DNA of 64,000 nucleotides from Modicisalibacter luteus DSM 23508 (GCF_000378505.1 NZ_KB899996.1:62001-126000); one strand, 5' to 3'. Counted from the first letter of the stretch, positions 31,437-40,116 are shown. Notes: generated from the sequence alone by a model not told the origin. Program-made: numbers and translations.

Positions 31437-32117
31437 TTAGATGCTGTCTGGTGTACGCAACTCGGTGGTCTGGATGCGCTGGGCCCGCGACTTCTCGCGC
31501 TGGGAAGGCATCTCGGCACGATAGACGCCTTGATCGCCAACCACCCACGACAGCGGACGCCGTTCCTCCTGGATGGAGTCCTGCAACAGCTGTAACCCCT
31601 GCAGGAACGCCTCGGGGCGCGGTGGGCAGCCCGGCACATAGACATCCACCGGCAGGAACTTGTCGACCCCCTGAACTACGGAATAGATGTCGTACATGCC
31701 GCCTGAGTTGGCGCACGAGCCCATCGAGATCACCCACTTGGGCTCGAGCATCTGGTCATAAAGCTGCTGTATGACCGGCGCCATCTTGATGAAGCAGGTC
31801 CCGGCGATAACCATGAAATCCGCCTGGCGAGGTGAAGCGCGAATGACTTCGGAGCCGAAACGGGCAATGTCATGGGGTGCGGTAAACGCCGTGGTCATCT
31901 CCACGTAGCAGCACGACAGGCCGAAGTTGTAAGGCCACAAGGAGTTCTTGCGCCCCCAGTTGACCGCCGAGTGGAGCACCTCCTCCAGCTTGCCGGTGAA
32001 CACACTGCGATGGACCTGCTGGTCGAGCGGGTCTTCTACACGCTGGCGTTCGCCCAGTGGATAGCGGGCGTTGTCCGCCGCTATCACGTCATCGGCACGC
32101 GTCAGGGTATACGCCAT
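31437..32117 (-). CDS. nuoB: NADH-quinone oxidoreductase subunit B (cluster N2)
   Basis: 226 residues. It binds cluster N2, the immediate electron donor to quinone. The cluster cysteines are seen in [13 protein letters not shown] (tandem Cys), [14 protein letters not shown] and [16 protein letters not shown]- and C-termini are typical of the gammaproteobacterial form. It lies 37 nt upstream of nuoCD and 68 nt after nuoA. Confidence 0.96.
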   Translation of the reverse strand: MAYTLTRADDVIAADNARYPLGERQRVEDPLDQQVHRSVFTGKLEEVLHSAVNWGRKNSLWPYNFGLSCCYVEMTTAFTAPHDIARFGSEVIRASPRQADFMVIAGTCFIKMAPVIQQLYDQMLEPKWVISMGSCANSGGMYDIYSVVQGVDKFLPVDVYVPGCPPRPEAFLQGLQLLQDSIQEERRPLSWVVGDQGVYRAEMPSQREKSRAQRIQTTELRTPDSI

Positions 32118-32185
32118 GCGACTCCTCCCATGACAAAGCGATAAAACGATCGGAAAAAACAGGTTCTGGCGTGTGGGTCACGATG

Positions 32186-32599
32186 TCAGGCCTCGCCATC
32201 CTGACGCTTGCGGCGCGCCGTCGGCGCCCAGTCCAGCGCCCCGACCCGGCTGTCATAGACCAGCCCGGCCAGCAGGATAGCGATGAATACCGCCGCCCCC
32301 CAGAACCCGGCCCAGCCGACCTCACGTACGGAGACGGCCCAGGCGAACAGGAATACGGCCTCGATATCGAAGATCACGAAGAGCATCGCGACCAGGTAGA
32401 ACTTGATGGAAAAGCGCTGACGCGCGCTACCGGTACCAATAATGCCGGATTCGAACGGCAAGGACTTGCTGCGGCCACGGCTGCGTCCGCCCAACAAGCT
32501 GGCGGCACCGATCATGAAGGCACACAGACCGAACACGGCTACCACGAAGAGCCCCACGGCCCAGTACTGGGCGATCAGCGCTGCAGCATTCTGCTCCAT
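32186..32599 (-). CDS. nuoA: NADH-quinone oxidoreductase subunit A
   Basis: 137 residues from the ATG at 32599 ([16 protein letters not shown]), with GGGAGA just upstream; an in-frame ATG at 32614 would add five residues. Three transmembrane helices are visible, and the conserved loop [37 protein letters not shown] is intact, which contacts NuoD and NuoH near the quinone entrance. First gene of the nuoA-N operon, divergent from thiD. Confidence 0.95.
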   Translation of the reverse strand: MEQNAAALIAQYWAVGLFVVAVFGLCAFMIGAASLLGGRSRGRSKSLPFESGIIGTGSARQRFSIKFYLVAMLFVIFDIEAVFLFAWAVSVREVGWAGFWGAAVFIAILLAGLVYDSRVGALDWAPTARRKRQDGEA

Positions 32600-32696
32600 A
32601 CTTCTCCCCATCAAGCCACGCCCGATCGGCCATGGCTGGCCGTCTCACGGCATAGGCAGTTTCTCTGAACCGCCCTGTTTTCGTTCATCTGGCTTA

Positions 32697-32725
32697 AGCG
32701 TAGGAGATCATTAGAGATTTGTCAG
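32697..32725 (-). promoter_or_regulatory. Candidate sigma70 promoter of the nuo operon
   Basis: On the minus strand CTGACA (32725-32720, 5 of 6 to the -35 consensus) and TACGCT (32702-32697, 3 of 6) are separated by 17 nt. Transcription would start near 32690, giving a leader of about 90 nt before nuoA. Read by eye only. Confidence 0.4.
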
Positions 32726-32801
32726 AGGCTGGTAACGTAGTCGTGACATGCCAAAATCATCTAGGCTATACGATTTCCGCAAGCCCATAAGACCGCTCAA
32801 G

Positions 32802-33614
32802 ATGACCACACCTTCCCGCATTCCCAACGTACTGACCATTGCCGGGTCCGATCCTTCTGGCGGCGCCGGCATTCAGGCCGACCTCAAGACGTTCTCGGCG
32901 CTCGGTACCTATGGCACCAGTGTGATTACGGCCCTGACCGCCCAGAACACGCAAGGTGTGACAGGAGTGCACCCGGTCCCTGCCGACTTTATTGCCGCTC
33001 AGCTCGAGACGCTGCTCGCCGATGTACGCATCGATGCGGTCAAGATCGGCATGGTGGCCAGCCTGGAGGTGGCGGAAGTGATCCGCGAGGCGCTAAGCCA
33101 ACAGCGGCCGCGATGGGTCGTGCTCGATCCGGTAATGGTTGCCAAGAGCGGCGACGTGCTGGTCGATGAGGCCGGTATCCGTGCGGTGCGCGACGTCCTG
33201 GTGCCTCTGGCTGACCTGATCACCCCCAACCTGCCGGAAGCCGCCGTTCTGCTGGATGCGCCCCGTGTTCTGGATGCCGATGCCATGGAGACCATGGTGC
33301 CGGGCCTACTGGCTCTGGGTGCTCCCCACGTGCTGCTCAAGGGTGGTCATCTGCAGGGCGAGCGCTGCCCCGACCTGCTGGCGTCCGCCGGCGTCAGCAG
33401 TTGGCTGGAAGCCGAGCGCATTGCCACCGATAACCTGCATGGCACAGGCTGTTCGCTTTCATCGGCAATTACCGCCTGCCTGGCCCACGAGGAGTCGCTG
33501 GTCAGCGCCGTGCAACGTGCCAAGGTGTGGCTAAGCCAAGCACTGCATGAAAGCGGACGCCTTGATGTCGGCCGCGGCCGGGGACCGGTGCATCACTTCC
33601 ATGCGTGGTGGTAA
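32802..33614 (+). CDS. thiD: Hydroxymethylpyrimidine/phosphomethylpyrimidine kinase
   Basis: 270 residues from the ATG at 32802; an upstream ATG at 32748 adds 18 residues not found in the family. It phosphorylates HMP and HMP-P for thiamine synthesis. PfkB/ribokinase-like motifs are present: TIAGSDPSGGAGIQADLKTF at the N-terminus, LITPNLPEAA, LLKGGH and the anion hole with catalytic Cys in GTGCSLSSA. The C-terminus GPVHHFHAWW matches E. coli ThiD. No TPP riboswitch is visible upstream. Confidence 0.95.
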   Translation: MTTPSRIPNVLTIAGSDPSGGAGIQADLKTFSALGTYGTSVITALTAQNTQGVTGVHPVPADFIAAQLETLLADVRIDAVKIGMVASLEVAEVIREALSQQRPRWVVLDPVMVAKSGDVLVDEAGIRAVRDVLVPLADLITPNLPEAAVLLDAPRVLDADAMETMVPGLLALGAPHVLLKGGHLQGERCPDLLASAGVSSWLEAERIATDNLHGTGCSLSSAITACLAHEESLVSAVQRAKVWLSQALHESGRLDVGRGRGPVHHFHAWW

Positions 33615-33742
33615 CTTGCCGAATCGCATCACTTGCAGGACCGCCAGAGGCTGACCATGCTGAGGCTACGGTATCCGGCAGCCAAGGTGGCCGGTGAATA
33701 CCCCGGACATGACCGACCTTCAACGACCCGGAGGGAGCCGCC

Positions 33743-34588
33743 ATGCCACAGACATTGCTGTTTGCCTGCGACCTGTCCGCCGAAAACCGCGCGGCATTCG
33801 CCCGTGCCATAAGCTTGGCCGTGGAAAATGGTGCTCAGTTGGATGTCTTGCATGTCCTCGACCCACACCTGCCCCGTCAGGCCCTGCGTGATCTCGAGAC
33901 TGCCGTCGTCGAGGAAATGGAACGCCTGATGACCGAACTGCGCGAGGATTACGCCTTGCCAGCACCGCCCACGTTGATCCAGACCGTGGCCGGATCGCCT
34001 TATGTGGAAATCGTTCGCGAGGCGCATGAACGTCAGGCCAGCGCCATCGTGCTAGGCGCGCATCGCAAGCGTGGCCAGCCGGAGCTGGTGGGCGGCACGA
34101 CCCTGGCGCGGGTCATGCGTGGTGCGCCCTGCCCTGTCTACCTCATCAGCCACGCCGCCAGCCAGGAGTGGCAGGATATACTGGTGCCAGTGGATTTCTC
34201 CCTGGGCTGTCGACACACCCTGCGACAGACCTTGCTGCGCTTCCCCGATGCCCGCCTGACCCTGTTGCATACCTGGAATGTCCCGGGCGAGGCGGAGTTC
34301 GGCTCAAATAGCGGCTACGCGCAGTGGCGCGATCATGAGGTGGAGCGGCTACGTCAGCAGCTTCAGGGCGAAATCGACAGGATGATGAACGAACTCGGTG
34401 ACGTGCCCGAGCTCGAGCTGGAACTGGAGCAGGGCGACCCCGGCGAGGTACTGCTCAACCGCTTGCGCCGCCAGCCACCCGACCTGCTGGCGCTCAGCAG
34501 CCAGATGCGTCTGGGACGCGACGGCCATCTGACCGAGCGCCTGCTCGCCGAACCGCACTGCGACATGATGGTATGTCGCGCCTGGTAG
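33743..34588 (+). CDS. Tandem-domain universal stress protein
   Basis: 281 residues with two UspA-like domains (about 1-140 and 145-281). The first starts LLFACDLSAENRAAFARAI and contains IVLGAHRKRG...ARVMRGAPCPVYLI, with an ATP-loop-like region. The second starts QDILVPVDFSLGCRHTLRQTL and ends with the family pattern near LTERLLAEPHCDMMVCRAW. Function is unknown. It is convergent with the TeaA-like TRAP binding protein; in Halomonas elongata a (single-domain) Usp, TeaD, regulates the ectoine TRAP system TeaABC, so the neighbourhood is suggestive. Confidence 0.88.
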   Translation: MPQTLLFACDLSAENRAAFARAISLAVENGAQLDVLHVLDPHLPRQALRDLETAVVEEMERLMTELREDYALPAPPTLIQTVAGSPYVEIVREAHERQASAIVLGAHRKRGQPELVGGTTLARVMRGAPCPVYLISHAASQEWQDILVPVDFSLGCRHTLRQTLLRFPDARLTLLHTWNVPGEAEFGSNSGYAQWRDHEVERLRQQLQGEIDRMMNELGDVPELELELEQGDPGEVLLNRLRRQPPDLLALSSQMRLGRDGHLTERLLAEPHCDMMVCRAW

Positions 34589-34634
34589 CGACGAGGCGTC
34601 AAGGCCTGTTCTGATCCTGCCTTAGTACCTATTG

Positions 34635-34662
34635 AAAAGACCCGGCAAAGGCCGGGTCTTTT
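34635..34662. terminator. Bidirectional terminator between the Usp gene and the TRAP binding protein
   Basis: A perfect 12-bp inverted repeat (arms 34635-34646 and 34651-34662, loop AAAG) with A-rich and T-rich ends (AAAAGACCCGGC / GCCGGGTCTTTT). It lies between the convergent stops at 34588 and 34686 and can terminate both transcripts. Confidence 0.9.
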
Positions 34663-34685
34663 GCATCAAGGGCAAGACGGCCAGC

Positions 34686-35711
34686 TTAGCTGCCGCTCTT
34701 CTGCTTTTCAGCTGCCTCGATGTCCTGCTGCAGTGTTTCGAGGATCTGCTTACCACGATCACCCGCCTGCTCGATGAACGTATCGCGTACCGACATGCTC
34801 TTTTCACGGAATGCATTGCGCTGTTCATCGGTCAGTGTGGAAACCTGAATATCACTATTTTCTTTAATGGTATTCAGGCGCTCCTCGTTGAACTGAGCCT
34901 GCTTTTCGAAGATATAGCTGCGCATGTTGTCGGTAACTTCATCGACCATCTGCCGCTGCTCTTCAGGCAAGTTGCTGTAAAAATCCTGGGCCGCTACCAG
35001 CGTAGTAATGAACTGCGCCTGCTTGGCCTGGATCATGTAATCCTGAACTTCGTAGAAGCTCATTTCCTCGATGGCGAAGATCGGATTCACTTGACCGTCG
35101 ATCTGCTCGAGCTGCAGCCCCGAATAGACCTCGGAGTATGGCATCGGCGTCGGGTTGGCGCCGTAGGCACGGTAAGACTCGACCAGAATCGGTGAGGTCA
35201 TGGTGCGGATCTTGAAGCCTTCCATGTCCTCCGGCGTCTGGATCTGGCGATCGGCCGTCCACACCATCCAGCCTTCGGGAATTACGCCCAGCAGCTCAAG
35301 GTTCTGTTCATGGTAGGCCTCCTGAAGCATATCAATGGCCTTGGAGCTACCCAGAACCTGCTCGTTGACCTCGTTGTCATCCGAGAACAGGAAATGCAGG
35401 GTGAATACGCCAGTCTCGGGAATCACCGAGGCCAAGTGACCAGGTGAGGCGAAGGCGAGCTGAATGGCGTCCTGCTGGACCAGCTCGGTCAGCTGCGAAG
35501 ATGTACCCAACGTTCCGTAGGGATAAATCTCGACCGTTATGTCGCCGTTGGATTTTTCCTCGATACGCTTCTTGAATTCTTCTGCGTACGCGTCCTGTAC
35601 GCTGCCATCCACTTCTTCAAGAGCAAAACGCCAGGTTTCCGCTTGAGCTACGCTAGTAGACATGGCTCCAGCAGTGGCAATCGCGGCAATCAGGCCTGCT
35701 TTCTTAAACAT
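34686..35711 (-). CDS. TRAP transporter 2, periplasmic solute-binding protein (DctP family, TeaA-like)
   Basis: 341 residues from the ATG at 35711. Signal peptide ends near SVAQA-ETW. The mature N-terminus WRFALEEVDGSVQDAYAEEF and the segments KIRTMTSPILVESYRAYGANPTP and LEQIDGQVNPIF resemble TeaA, the ectoine-binding protein of Halomonas, as I remember its sequence. The conserved Arg (in KIRTM) that grips the ligand carboxylate in TRAP binding proteins is present. Some aromatic positions appear different from TeaA (PMPYSEVY, NPIFAIEE), so the ligand may not be ectoine. Transcribed away from its membrane subunits. Confidence 0.88.
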   Translation of the reverse strand: MFKKAGLIAAIATAGAMSTSVAQAETWRFALEEVDGSVQDAYAEEFKKRIEEKSNGDITVEIYPYGTLGTSSQLTELVQQDAIQLAFASPGHLASVIPETGVFTLHFLFSDDNEVNEQVLGSSKAIDMLQEAYHEQNLELLGVIPEGWMVWTADRQIQTPEDMEGFKIRTMTSPILVESYRAYGANPTPMPYSEVYSGLQLEQIDGQVNPIFAIEEMSFYEVQDYMIQAKQAQFITTLVAAQDFYSNLPEEQRQMVDEVTDNMRSYIFEKQAQFNEERLNTIKENSDIQVSTLTDEQRNAFREKSMSVRDTFIEQAGDRGKQILETLQQDIEAAEKQKSGS

Positions 35712-35785
35712 GTTGTTATCCCTTTTTCGAGGTGGTGTGATACATACATAACAGATTGGTCGAGGCTTTGCCAAAGCTCCATTAT

Positions 35786-35800
35786 TTATCATTATGATAA
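35786..35800. promoter_or_regulatory. Perfect 15-bp palindrome in the divergent TRAP 2 promoter region
   Basis: TTATCATTATGATAA is a perfect 7-1-7 inverted repeat in an AT-rich 140-nt gap between the divergent binding-protein and dctQ-like genes. It is well placed to be an operator controlling both directions. The overlapping 19-mer beginning at 35790 also matches the Fur consensus at 12 of 19 positions by my count, so the cognate regulator is unclear. Confidence 0.45.
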
Positions 35801-35851
35801 TAGTCAATTAATGCAGAGTGCACTTTCATTCTTTCGAACAAAGGACCGCTC

Positions 35852-36466
35852 ATGGCCACACCAGAAGAAGAACGAGAGCAATCGCTAAGCCATTTACCGC
35901 GGGGACTGTTAAGTGTGGCTCACGGACTCGACAAGGCAGACAGTGTCATGGCCGTGGTGGAGCGCTGGCTAATCGCTGGCTGTGTCATCGGCATGGCCGT
36001 TGCCAGCTTTTCCAATGTAATTGGTCGCAACCTCTTCAACTACAGCCTGCCCTTTACCGAAGAGATCATGCAGATCCTTCAGATCTGGCTGACCTTTCTG
36101 GGCATCAGCTACGGTGCCCGGGCCGGCCGCCATATCCGGGTGACCGCCCTGCTCGACATGGTTGGCGAAACCTTCCGCAAGTGGCTACTGGTCGCAGGAC
36201 AGATCATCACCTGTGCGTTGCTGGCCTGGCTGGCCTGGCTGGCCTACAAGTACGTGGTTAGCCTATCCGCCTCCGGACGTGTCACCCCGTCGCTACGCTG
36301 GCCGCTGGACTTGCTCTATTCCATCGTACCCATCGGCCTGGGCCTCGGCGCCGTGCAATTCCTCATGGCAATCATGCGCAACCTGCTGAGCCGTGGCGCC
36401 TGGATGTCATGGAAGATGCCCGAAATCGATGCCGAGAGCGGCGATCTCAGCGAAACCAACCTGTAA
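35852..36466 (+). CDS. TRAP transporter 2, small membrane subunit (DctQ type)
   Basis: 204 residues with four predicted transmembrane helices (about 35-55, 65-90, 105-125 and 145-170) and a longer hydrophilic N-terminus than usual. Conserved elements include NVIGRNLFNYSLPFTEEIMQILQIWLTFLGISYGAR and the GRHIRVTALLDM segment. Length matches the TeaB-type subunits. The AAGGA site lies about 9 nt before the ATG. Cotranscribed with the large subunit 37 nt downstream; the binding protein is divergent. Confidence 0.88.
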   Translation: MATPEEEREQSLSHLPRGLLSVAHGLDKADSVMAVVERWLIAGCVIGMAVASFSNVIGRNLFNYSLPFTEEIMQILQIWLTFLGISYGARAGRHIRVTALLDMVGETFRKWLLVAGQIITCALLAWLAWLAYKYVVSLSASGRVTPSLRWPLDLLYSIVPIGLGLGAVQFLMAIMRNLLSRGAWMSWKMPEIDAESGDLSETNL

Positions 36467-36503
36467 CACCAGGGAACCAAGAAGAACACGAGGATTCTAG
36501 CCC

Positions 36504-37778
36504 ATGTGGATTGTGCTAATGATGGTTGGCCTGCTGCTGCTGGGGCTACCCATGCTGGTTCCGCTGCTTGCCGGCGCCTTCGCCATTCTGTTGAGCGGTT
36601 TCAGCTTTCTCAAGCCCGAACTCGCCATCCAGCAAATGATCGGCGGGTTGCAGCCGGTAGTGCTGACTGCCGTACCGATGTTCATCCTGGCGGCAGATAT
36701 CATGCTCAAGGGCAGTACCGCACAGCGGATGCTCGACGTCATCGAGAGCTTCGTCGGCCATTGGAAGGGCGGGTTGCCGGTGACCACCGCGATGGGCTGC
36801 ACCATGTTCGGCGCCGTATCCGGCTCGACCCAGGCCACCGTGGTTGCCATGGGCCGTCCACTCCGCCCGCGTCTGCTGGATGCCGGCTATAGCGACAAGT
36901 TCACCATCGCCCTGATCATCAATGCCTCGGACATTGCGCTACTGATTCCACCCTCGATTGGCATGATCATCTACGGCGTGGCTACCGGCACCTCGGTGGG
37001 CGACCTGTTCATCGCCGGCATCCTGCCGGGGCTGCTGATCCTGGCGCTGTTCTCGGTGTACTGCATCTGGAAATCCAACAAGCTGGGCATCGAACCGTTA
37101 CCCCGCAAGAGCTGGGCCGAGCGCTGGCATGCCGTCAAGCGCGCCAGCCTGCCGGCGGGATTTCCGGTGATCATCATCGGCGGGATCTATTCAGGCATGT
37201 TCTCGCCCACCGAGGCGGCTACCGTATCGGTGCTCTATGCCCTGCTATTGGAGATGGTCATCTACCGTGGCGTCTCGTTCAGCGATCTTCCCAAGGTGGC
37301 CTTCAGCACCGGCCTGATCACTGCCGTGGTATTCATACTGGTCGCCGCGGGCGCTGCCTTCTCGTGGATCATTTCTTTCGCCAAGATTCCCGACGCCGTC
37401 CTTGGCGGTTATATCCCGTTCCTCTCTGAGCATCCCTATGCACTACTGGTGGTAATTGCCGCCGCCTTCTTCGTCGGTTGCATGTTCGTGGACCCGATCG
37501 TGGTGATCCTGATCCTGTCACCGGTGTTCGCCCCGGCAATAGAAACTGCCGGCCTCGACCCGGTACATGTCGGGGTGCTCGTCACATTACAGGCAGCGAT
37601 CGGCTCGGCCACGCCACCCTTCGGCTGCGACATCTTCACGGCCGTGGCGGTGTTCCGAAAGCCCTATCTGGATATCATCAAGGGAACCCCACCGTTCATC
37701 GCCCTGTTGCTGCTGGCGACCGCCCTGATCATTGCGTTTCCGCAGATCTCCCTGTTCCTGCCCAACCTGGCCAACTGA
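36504..37778 (+). CDS. TRAP transporter 2, large permease subunit (DctM type)
   Basis: 424 residues, about 12 membrane segments, standard DctM length. Conserved elements: LLLLGLPMLVPLLAGAFA at the N-terminus, GCTMFGAVSGSTQATVVAMG, LIINASDIALLIPPSIGMIIYG and the repeat half GVLVTLQAAIGSATPPFGCDIF. Sodium-coupled symport of a small organic solute is expected, fed by the divergent binding protein. Terminator 24 nt after the stop. Confidence 0.93.
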   Translation: MWIVLMMVGLLLLGLPMLVPLLAGAFAILLSGFSFLKPELAIQQMIGGLQPVVLTAVPMFILAADIMLKGSTAQRMLDVIESFVGHWKGGLPVTTAMGCTMFGAVSGSTQATVVAMGRPLRPRLLDAGYSDKFTIALIINASDIALLIPPSIGMIIYGVATGTSVGDLFIAGILPGLLILALFSVYCIWKSNKLGIEPLPRKSWAERWHAVKRASLPAGFPVIIIGGIYSGMFSPTEAATVSVLYALLLEMVIYRGVSFSDLPKVAFSTGLITAVVFILVAAGAAFSWIISFAKIPDAVLGGYIPFLSEHPYALLVVIAAAFFVGCMFVDPIVVILILSPVFAPAIETAGLDPVHVGVLVTLQAAIGSATPPFGCDIFTAVAVFRKPYLDIIKGTPPFIALLLLATALIIAFPQISLFLPNLAN

Positions 37779-37802
37779 GCCGATGCGTTTATCCGCGTGC
37801 TA

Positions 37803-37827
37803 CCCTCGTCTACGGGCGAGGGTTTTT
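37803..37827 (+). terminator. Terminator of the TRAP 2 dctQM-like operon
   Basis: A 6-bp stem (CCCTCG / CGAGGG) with an 8-nt loop, followed by TTTTTC, ends 11 nt before the dtd start codon. Short stem, so efficiency may be moderate and dtd could receive read-through. Confidence 0.7.
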
Positions 37828-37838
37828 CTGGAGCAATA

Positions 37839-38276
37839 ATGAGAGCATTGATACAGCGCGTCAGCCATGCCCGTGTGGATGTCGACGGCCGTACAGTGGG
37901 GGCCATCGATCAGGGGCTGCTGGCCCTGATCGGCGTGGAGAAAGGTGATGATGAGGCGCGCGCCGACAAGCTGCTGCACAAGCTGCTGCACTATCGGGTG
38001 TTCGGCGACGATGCTGGGAAGATGAACCTCGACCTGCAGCAGATAGGCGGTGGCCTGTTGCTGGTTTCGCAGTTCACCCTGGCGGCAGATACCCGCAAGG
38101 GGCTGAGACCGAGTTTTTCCAGCGCCGCGCCGCCGGCCGAAGGCGAGCACCTGTTCAACTACCTGCTGACACGCGCACGTGACGCATGGCCAAACGTCGC
38201 CAGTGGTGAGTTCGGTGCCGACATGCAGGTGAGCCTGCTCAACGACGGCCCCGTTACGTTCTTGCTGGAAACCTGA
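37839..38276 (+). CDS. dtd: D-aminoacyl-tRNA deacylase
   Basis: 145 residues from the ATG at 37839 ([17 protein letters not shown], the family start). It removes D-amino acids mischarged on tRNA. Catalytic motifs are [17 protein letters not shown] and the Gly-cisPro motif in [10 protein letters not shown]. Length is normal. It follows the TRAP 2 terminator closely, and an SDR gene begins 23 nt downstream. Confidence 0.96.
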   Translation: MRALIQRVSHARVDVDGRTVGAIDQGLLALIGVEKGDDEARADKLLHKLLHYRVFGDDAGKMNLDLQQIGGGLLLVSQFTLAADTRKGLRPSFSSAAPPAEGEHLFNYLLTRARDAWPNVASGEFGADMQVSLLNDGPVTFLLET

Positions 38277-38299
38277 ACAACCAACCCGGAGGATACCCC

Positions 38300-39079
38300 A
38301 TGGCCAGTTCGAGACTCGCAGTGATTACCGGAGGTGCCCAGGGCATCGGCCGCGGCATCGTCGAATACCTGCTGGCTCGCGGCTGGCGTGTCGCCGCCCT
38401 GGACCGTGATGGAGAGGCGTTGGCTGAACTGGACGCCGCCCATCCCTCCTCCCCTCTACTGCCGTTAGTAGCCGACAACCGCCACGAGGCCGAGGTGGAC
38501 GCAGCCATCACCCGCTTGCACGACTGGCAGGGCGCGGCCAACCAGCCCCCGGGGATTGATCTGCTGGTCAACAATGCCGGTATTGCCGATCCCGAGACCG
38601 GGCCGTTGGAGCAGCTGTCGCTGGCCGACTGGCGGCGCTGGCAGGATAGTCATCTGACCGGCGCCTTCCTGTGCACGCGGGCGGCGATCCCCGGCCTGCG
38701 AACTCGCCGAGGCAGTATCGTCAACATGGCCTCGACGCGGGCCCTGCAGTCGGAACCACACTGCGAAGCCTACGCTGCCGCCAAGGGCGGCTTGTTGGCA
38801 ATGACCCACGCCCTGGCGATCAGCCTGGGACCCGAGGTGCGCGTCAACGCCATCTGTCCGGGCTGGATCGAGACCGGCCCTTGGCAGAAAAGCAGTCAGC
38901 GCAGCACACCGGAACATCGGCCCATCGATCGTGAACAGCACCCCGCCGGCCGGGTCGGGGAGCCCGATGACGTCGCCGCTGCCGTGGCCTTTCTGGCGGG
39001 CGACGAGGCCGGCTTTATCACTGGCCAGGAGTTCGTCATCGATGGCGGCATGACACGCAAGATGATCTACGCCGACTAA
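38300..39079 (+). CDS. Short-chain dehydrogenase/reductase
   Basis: 259 residues, classical SDR. The cofactor loop is TGGAQGIGRGI, the NNAG motif is present, the catalytic Ser is in NMASTRAL and the YxxxK pair is in YAAAKGGLL. The PG motif (ICPGWIETGPW) and C-terminal FITGQEFVIDGGM are standard. Asp in ALDRDGE after beta 2 suggests NAD rather than NADP preference. Substrate unknown. A GGAGG site precedes the ATG. Confidence 0.93.
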   Translation: MASSRLAVITGGAQGIGRGIVEYLLARGWRVAALDRDGEALAELDAAHPSSPLLPLVADNRHEAEVDAAITRLHDWQGAANQPPGIDLLVNNAGIADPETGPLEQLSLADWRRWQDSHLTGAFLCTRAAIPGLRTRRGSIVNMASTRALQSEPHCEAYAAAKGGLLAMTHALAISLGPEVRVNAICPGWIETGPWQKSSQRSTPEHRPIDREQHPAGRVGEPDDVAAAVAFLAGDEAGFITGQEFVIDGGMTRKMIYAD

Positions 39080-39379
39080 CCCCGCCAGGCTGAGTAGTCC
39101 CACCATGCAAAAGCTGCCGGATCGGCAGCTTTGTATCCTGTTGGCAATCGAGTCGACACCTATCGTGAGTAACAATGGCGGTCATAGTCATTTCTCATCA
39201 AGAGGCAGTGGGAATCCTTCTGTTGTACGCCCATAATTCAACCATGGTTAATCTTGTTTACTAAAAGAATAGATAGTGGAACAAGTTCACTTGCTTAGCA
39301 CGTTGAACGGCATCGGAGGTACTGGCCACCGGATGCTGCGCTGCGGCGCCATACCACCGATCAAGGGAGGGCATTAGCG
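39080..39379. other. 300-bp intergenic region with terminator and AT-rich upstream sequence
   Basis: The left part holds the SDR terminator. From about 39180 the sequence turns clearly more AT-rich than its surroundings (around 39220-39290) and likely contains the promoter for the downstream hypothetical gene; I could not pick out a convincing -35/-10 pair. No credible gene is visible. Confidence 0.6.
39110..39132 (+). terminator. Terminator after the SDR gene
   Basis: A perfect 10-bp stem (AAAGCTGCCG / CGGCAGCTTT) with loop GAT, 30 nt after the SDR stop. The T tract is short (TTTGTATCC), so moderate strength. Confidence 0.75.
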
Positions 39380-39808
39380 ATGAAAGGCAATGTTCTATTT
39401 CTCAAGGCTCAATGCTCGAAATCCGAGCAGGAACTTTTACGCGCCCTCAGGGCCATCAAGCAAGCGGATTCCCAATTGGCCGATGTGGAGCCTGTCCTGG
39501 AACGCCTCGGCATTCATCCGGACGACAGCTCACCCTTCGTCCAGCTGATCAAGAATGCTCTGGACAGTCGAGGCGAGTTCGAACTGCTCGGCCCCAAATC
39601 ACCTTGTGTATCACGTGATGAACTCGACCTGCTGGCCACCTTGAATTACTTCATGAAGCATGGCGATAACTCGTTTCCGACCGGGGATGCTTTCCTTCGC
39701 ATGTCGACCTACATGCTCCGTCTGTTCAAGGATTGCGGCAACGTGTTGCGGGAAACCGGGATTGCCTTGCGGGCACGCCCAGTGCCCTTCATGCGTCACC
39801 GGCATTGA
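39380..39808 (+). CDS. Hypothetical protein, helical
   Basis: 142 residues, start ATG with a strong GGGAGGG site about 12 nt upstream. I do not recognise the family. It is predicted soluble and mostly helical, with an N-terminal amphipathic region (KSEQELLRALRAIKQADSQLADVEPVLERLG) and a conserved-looking centre (DELDLLATLNYFMKHGDNSFPTGDAFLRMSTYMLRLFKDCG). No signal peptide. Codon use looks like the neighbours, and it has its own AT-rich upstream region and a very strong downstream hairpin, so it is probably a real single-gene unit. Confidence 0.7.
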   Translation: MKGNVLFLKAQCSKSEQELLRALRAIKQADSQLADVEPVLERLGIHPDDSSPFVQLIKNALDSRGEFELLGPKSPCVSRDELDLLATLNYFMKHGDNSFPTGDAFLRMSTYMLRLFKDCGNVLRETGIALRARPVPFMRHRH

Positions 39809-39830
39809 TCCGGCCAGTCATACGGCATTA

Positions 39831-39864
39831 AGCAGACAGGCTGCCCATCGGCAGCCTGTCTGCT
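39831..39864 (+). terminator. Strong hairpin after the hypothetical gene
   Basis: A perfect 15-bp inverted repeat (arms 39831-39845 and 39850-39864, loop CATC) starts 23 nt after the stop at 39808. It is followed only by TAGGG, so the T tract is poor. It sits between convergent genes and may serve both or protect 3' ends. Confidence 0.6.
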
Positions 39865-39882
39865 TAGGGCTCATGGCCCGCA

Positions 39883-40116
39883 TCATTCCTGCTTGGGATG
39901 CCAGTTGCCGTCCTGGCCCTTGTCGTACTTGCTCTTCACTGCCGCCCAGGCGACACGGTGGGCAGTCTCTTCCCGCGAGGCGTTGCCACGTCGTTCCTCA
40001 GGGTCCTTGTATTCGTCCCAGGCGCTGTTGAAGGCTTCCTGGTAGATATCCTGGGCATGAGGTGGCAACACATTACGCACATTGTCAGGCAGGTCGCTGC
40101 GTTTATCGTAAGGCAT
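39883..40116 (-). CDS. ChaB family protein
   Basis: 77 residues. The sequence MPYDKRSDLPDNVRNVLPPHAQDIY followed by an AFNSAWDEYKDPEERRGNASREETAHRVAWAAVK stretch is diagnostic of the ChaB fold. ChaB is named for its neighbour ChaA (cation antiporter) in E. coli, but no chaA is here and its biochemical function is not established. A single-gene unit convergent with the hypothetical protein upstream. Confidence 0.92.
   Translation of the reverse strand: MPYDKRSDLPDNVRNVLPPHAQDIYQEAFNSAWDEYKDPEERRGNASREETAHRVAWAAVKSKYDKGQDGNWHPKQE

Noticed and set aside
29660-31774. A 704-codon open frame on the plus strand opposite nuoCD and nuoB
   Set aside because: It is antisense to well-supported nuo genes and its composition (rich in His, Gln, Arg) reflects the GC-rich complement of real codons.
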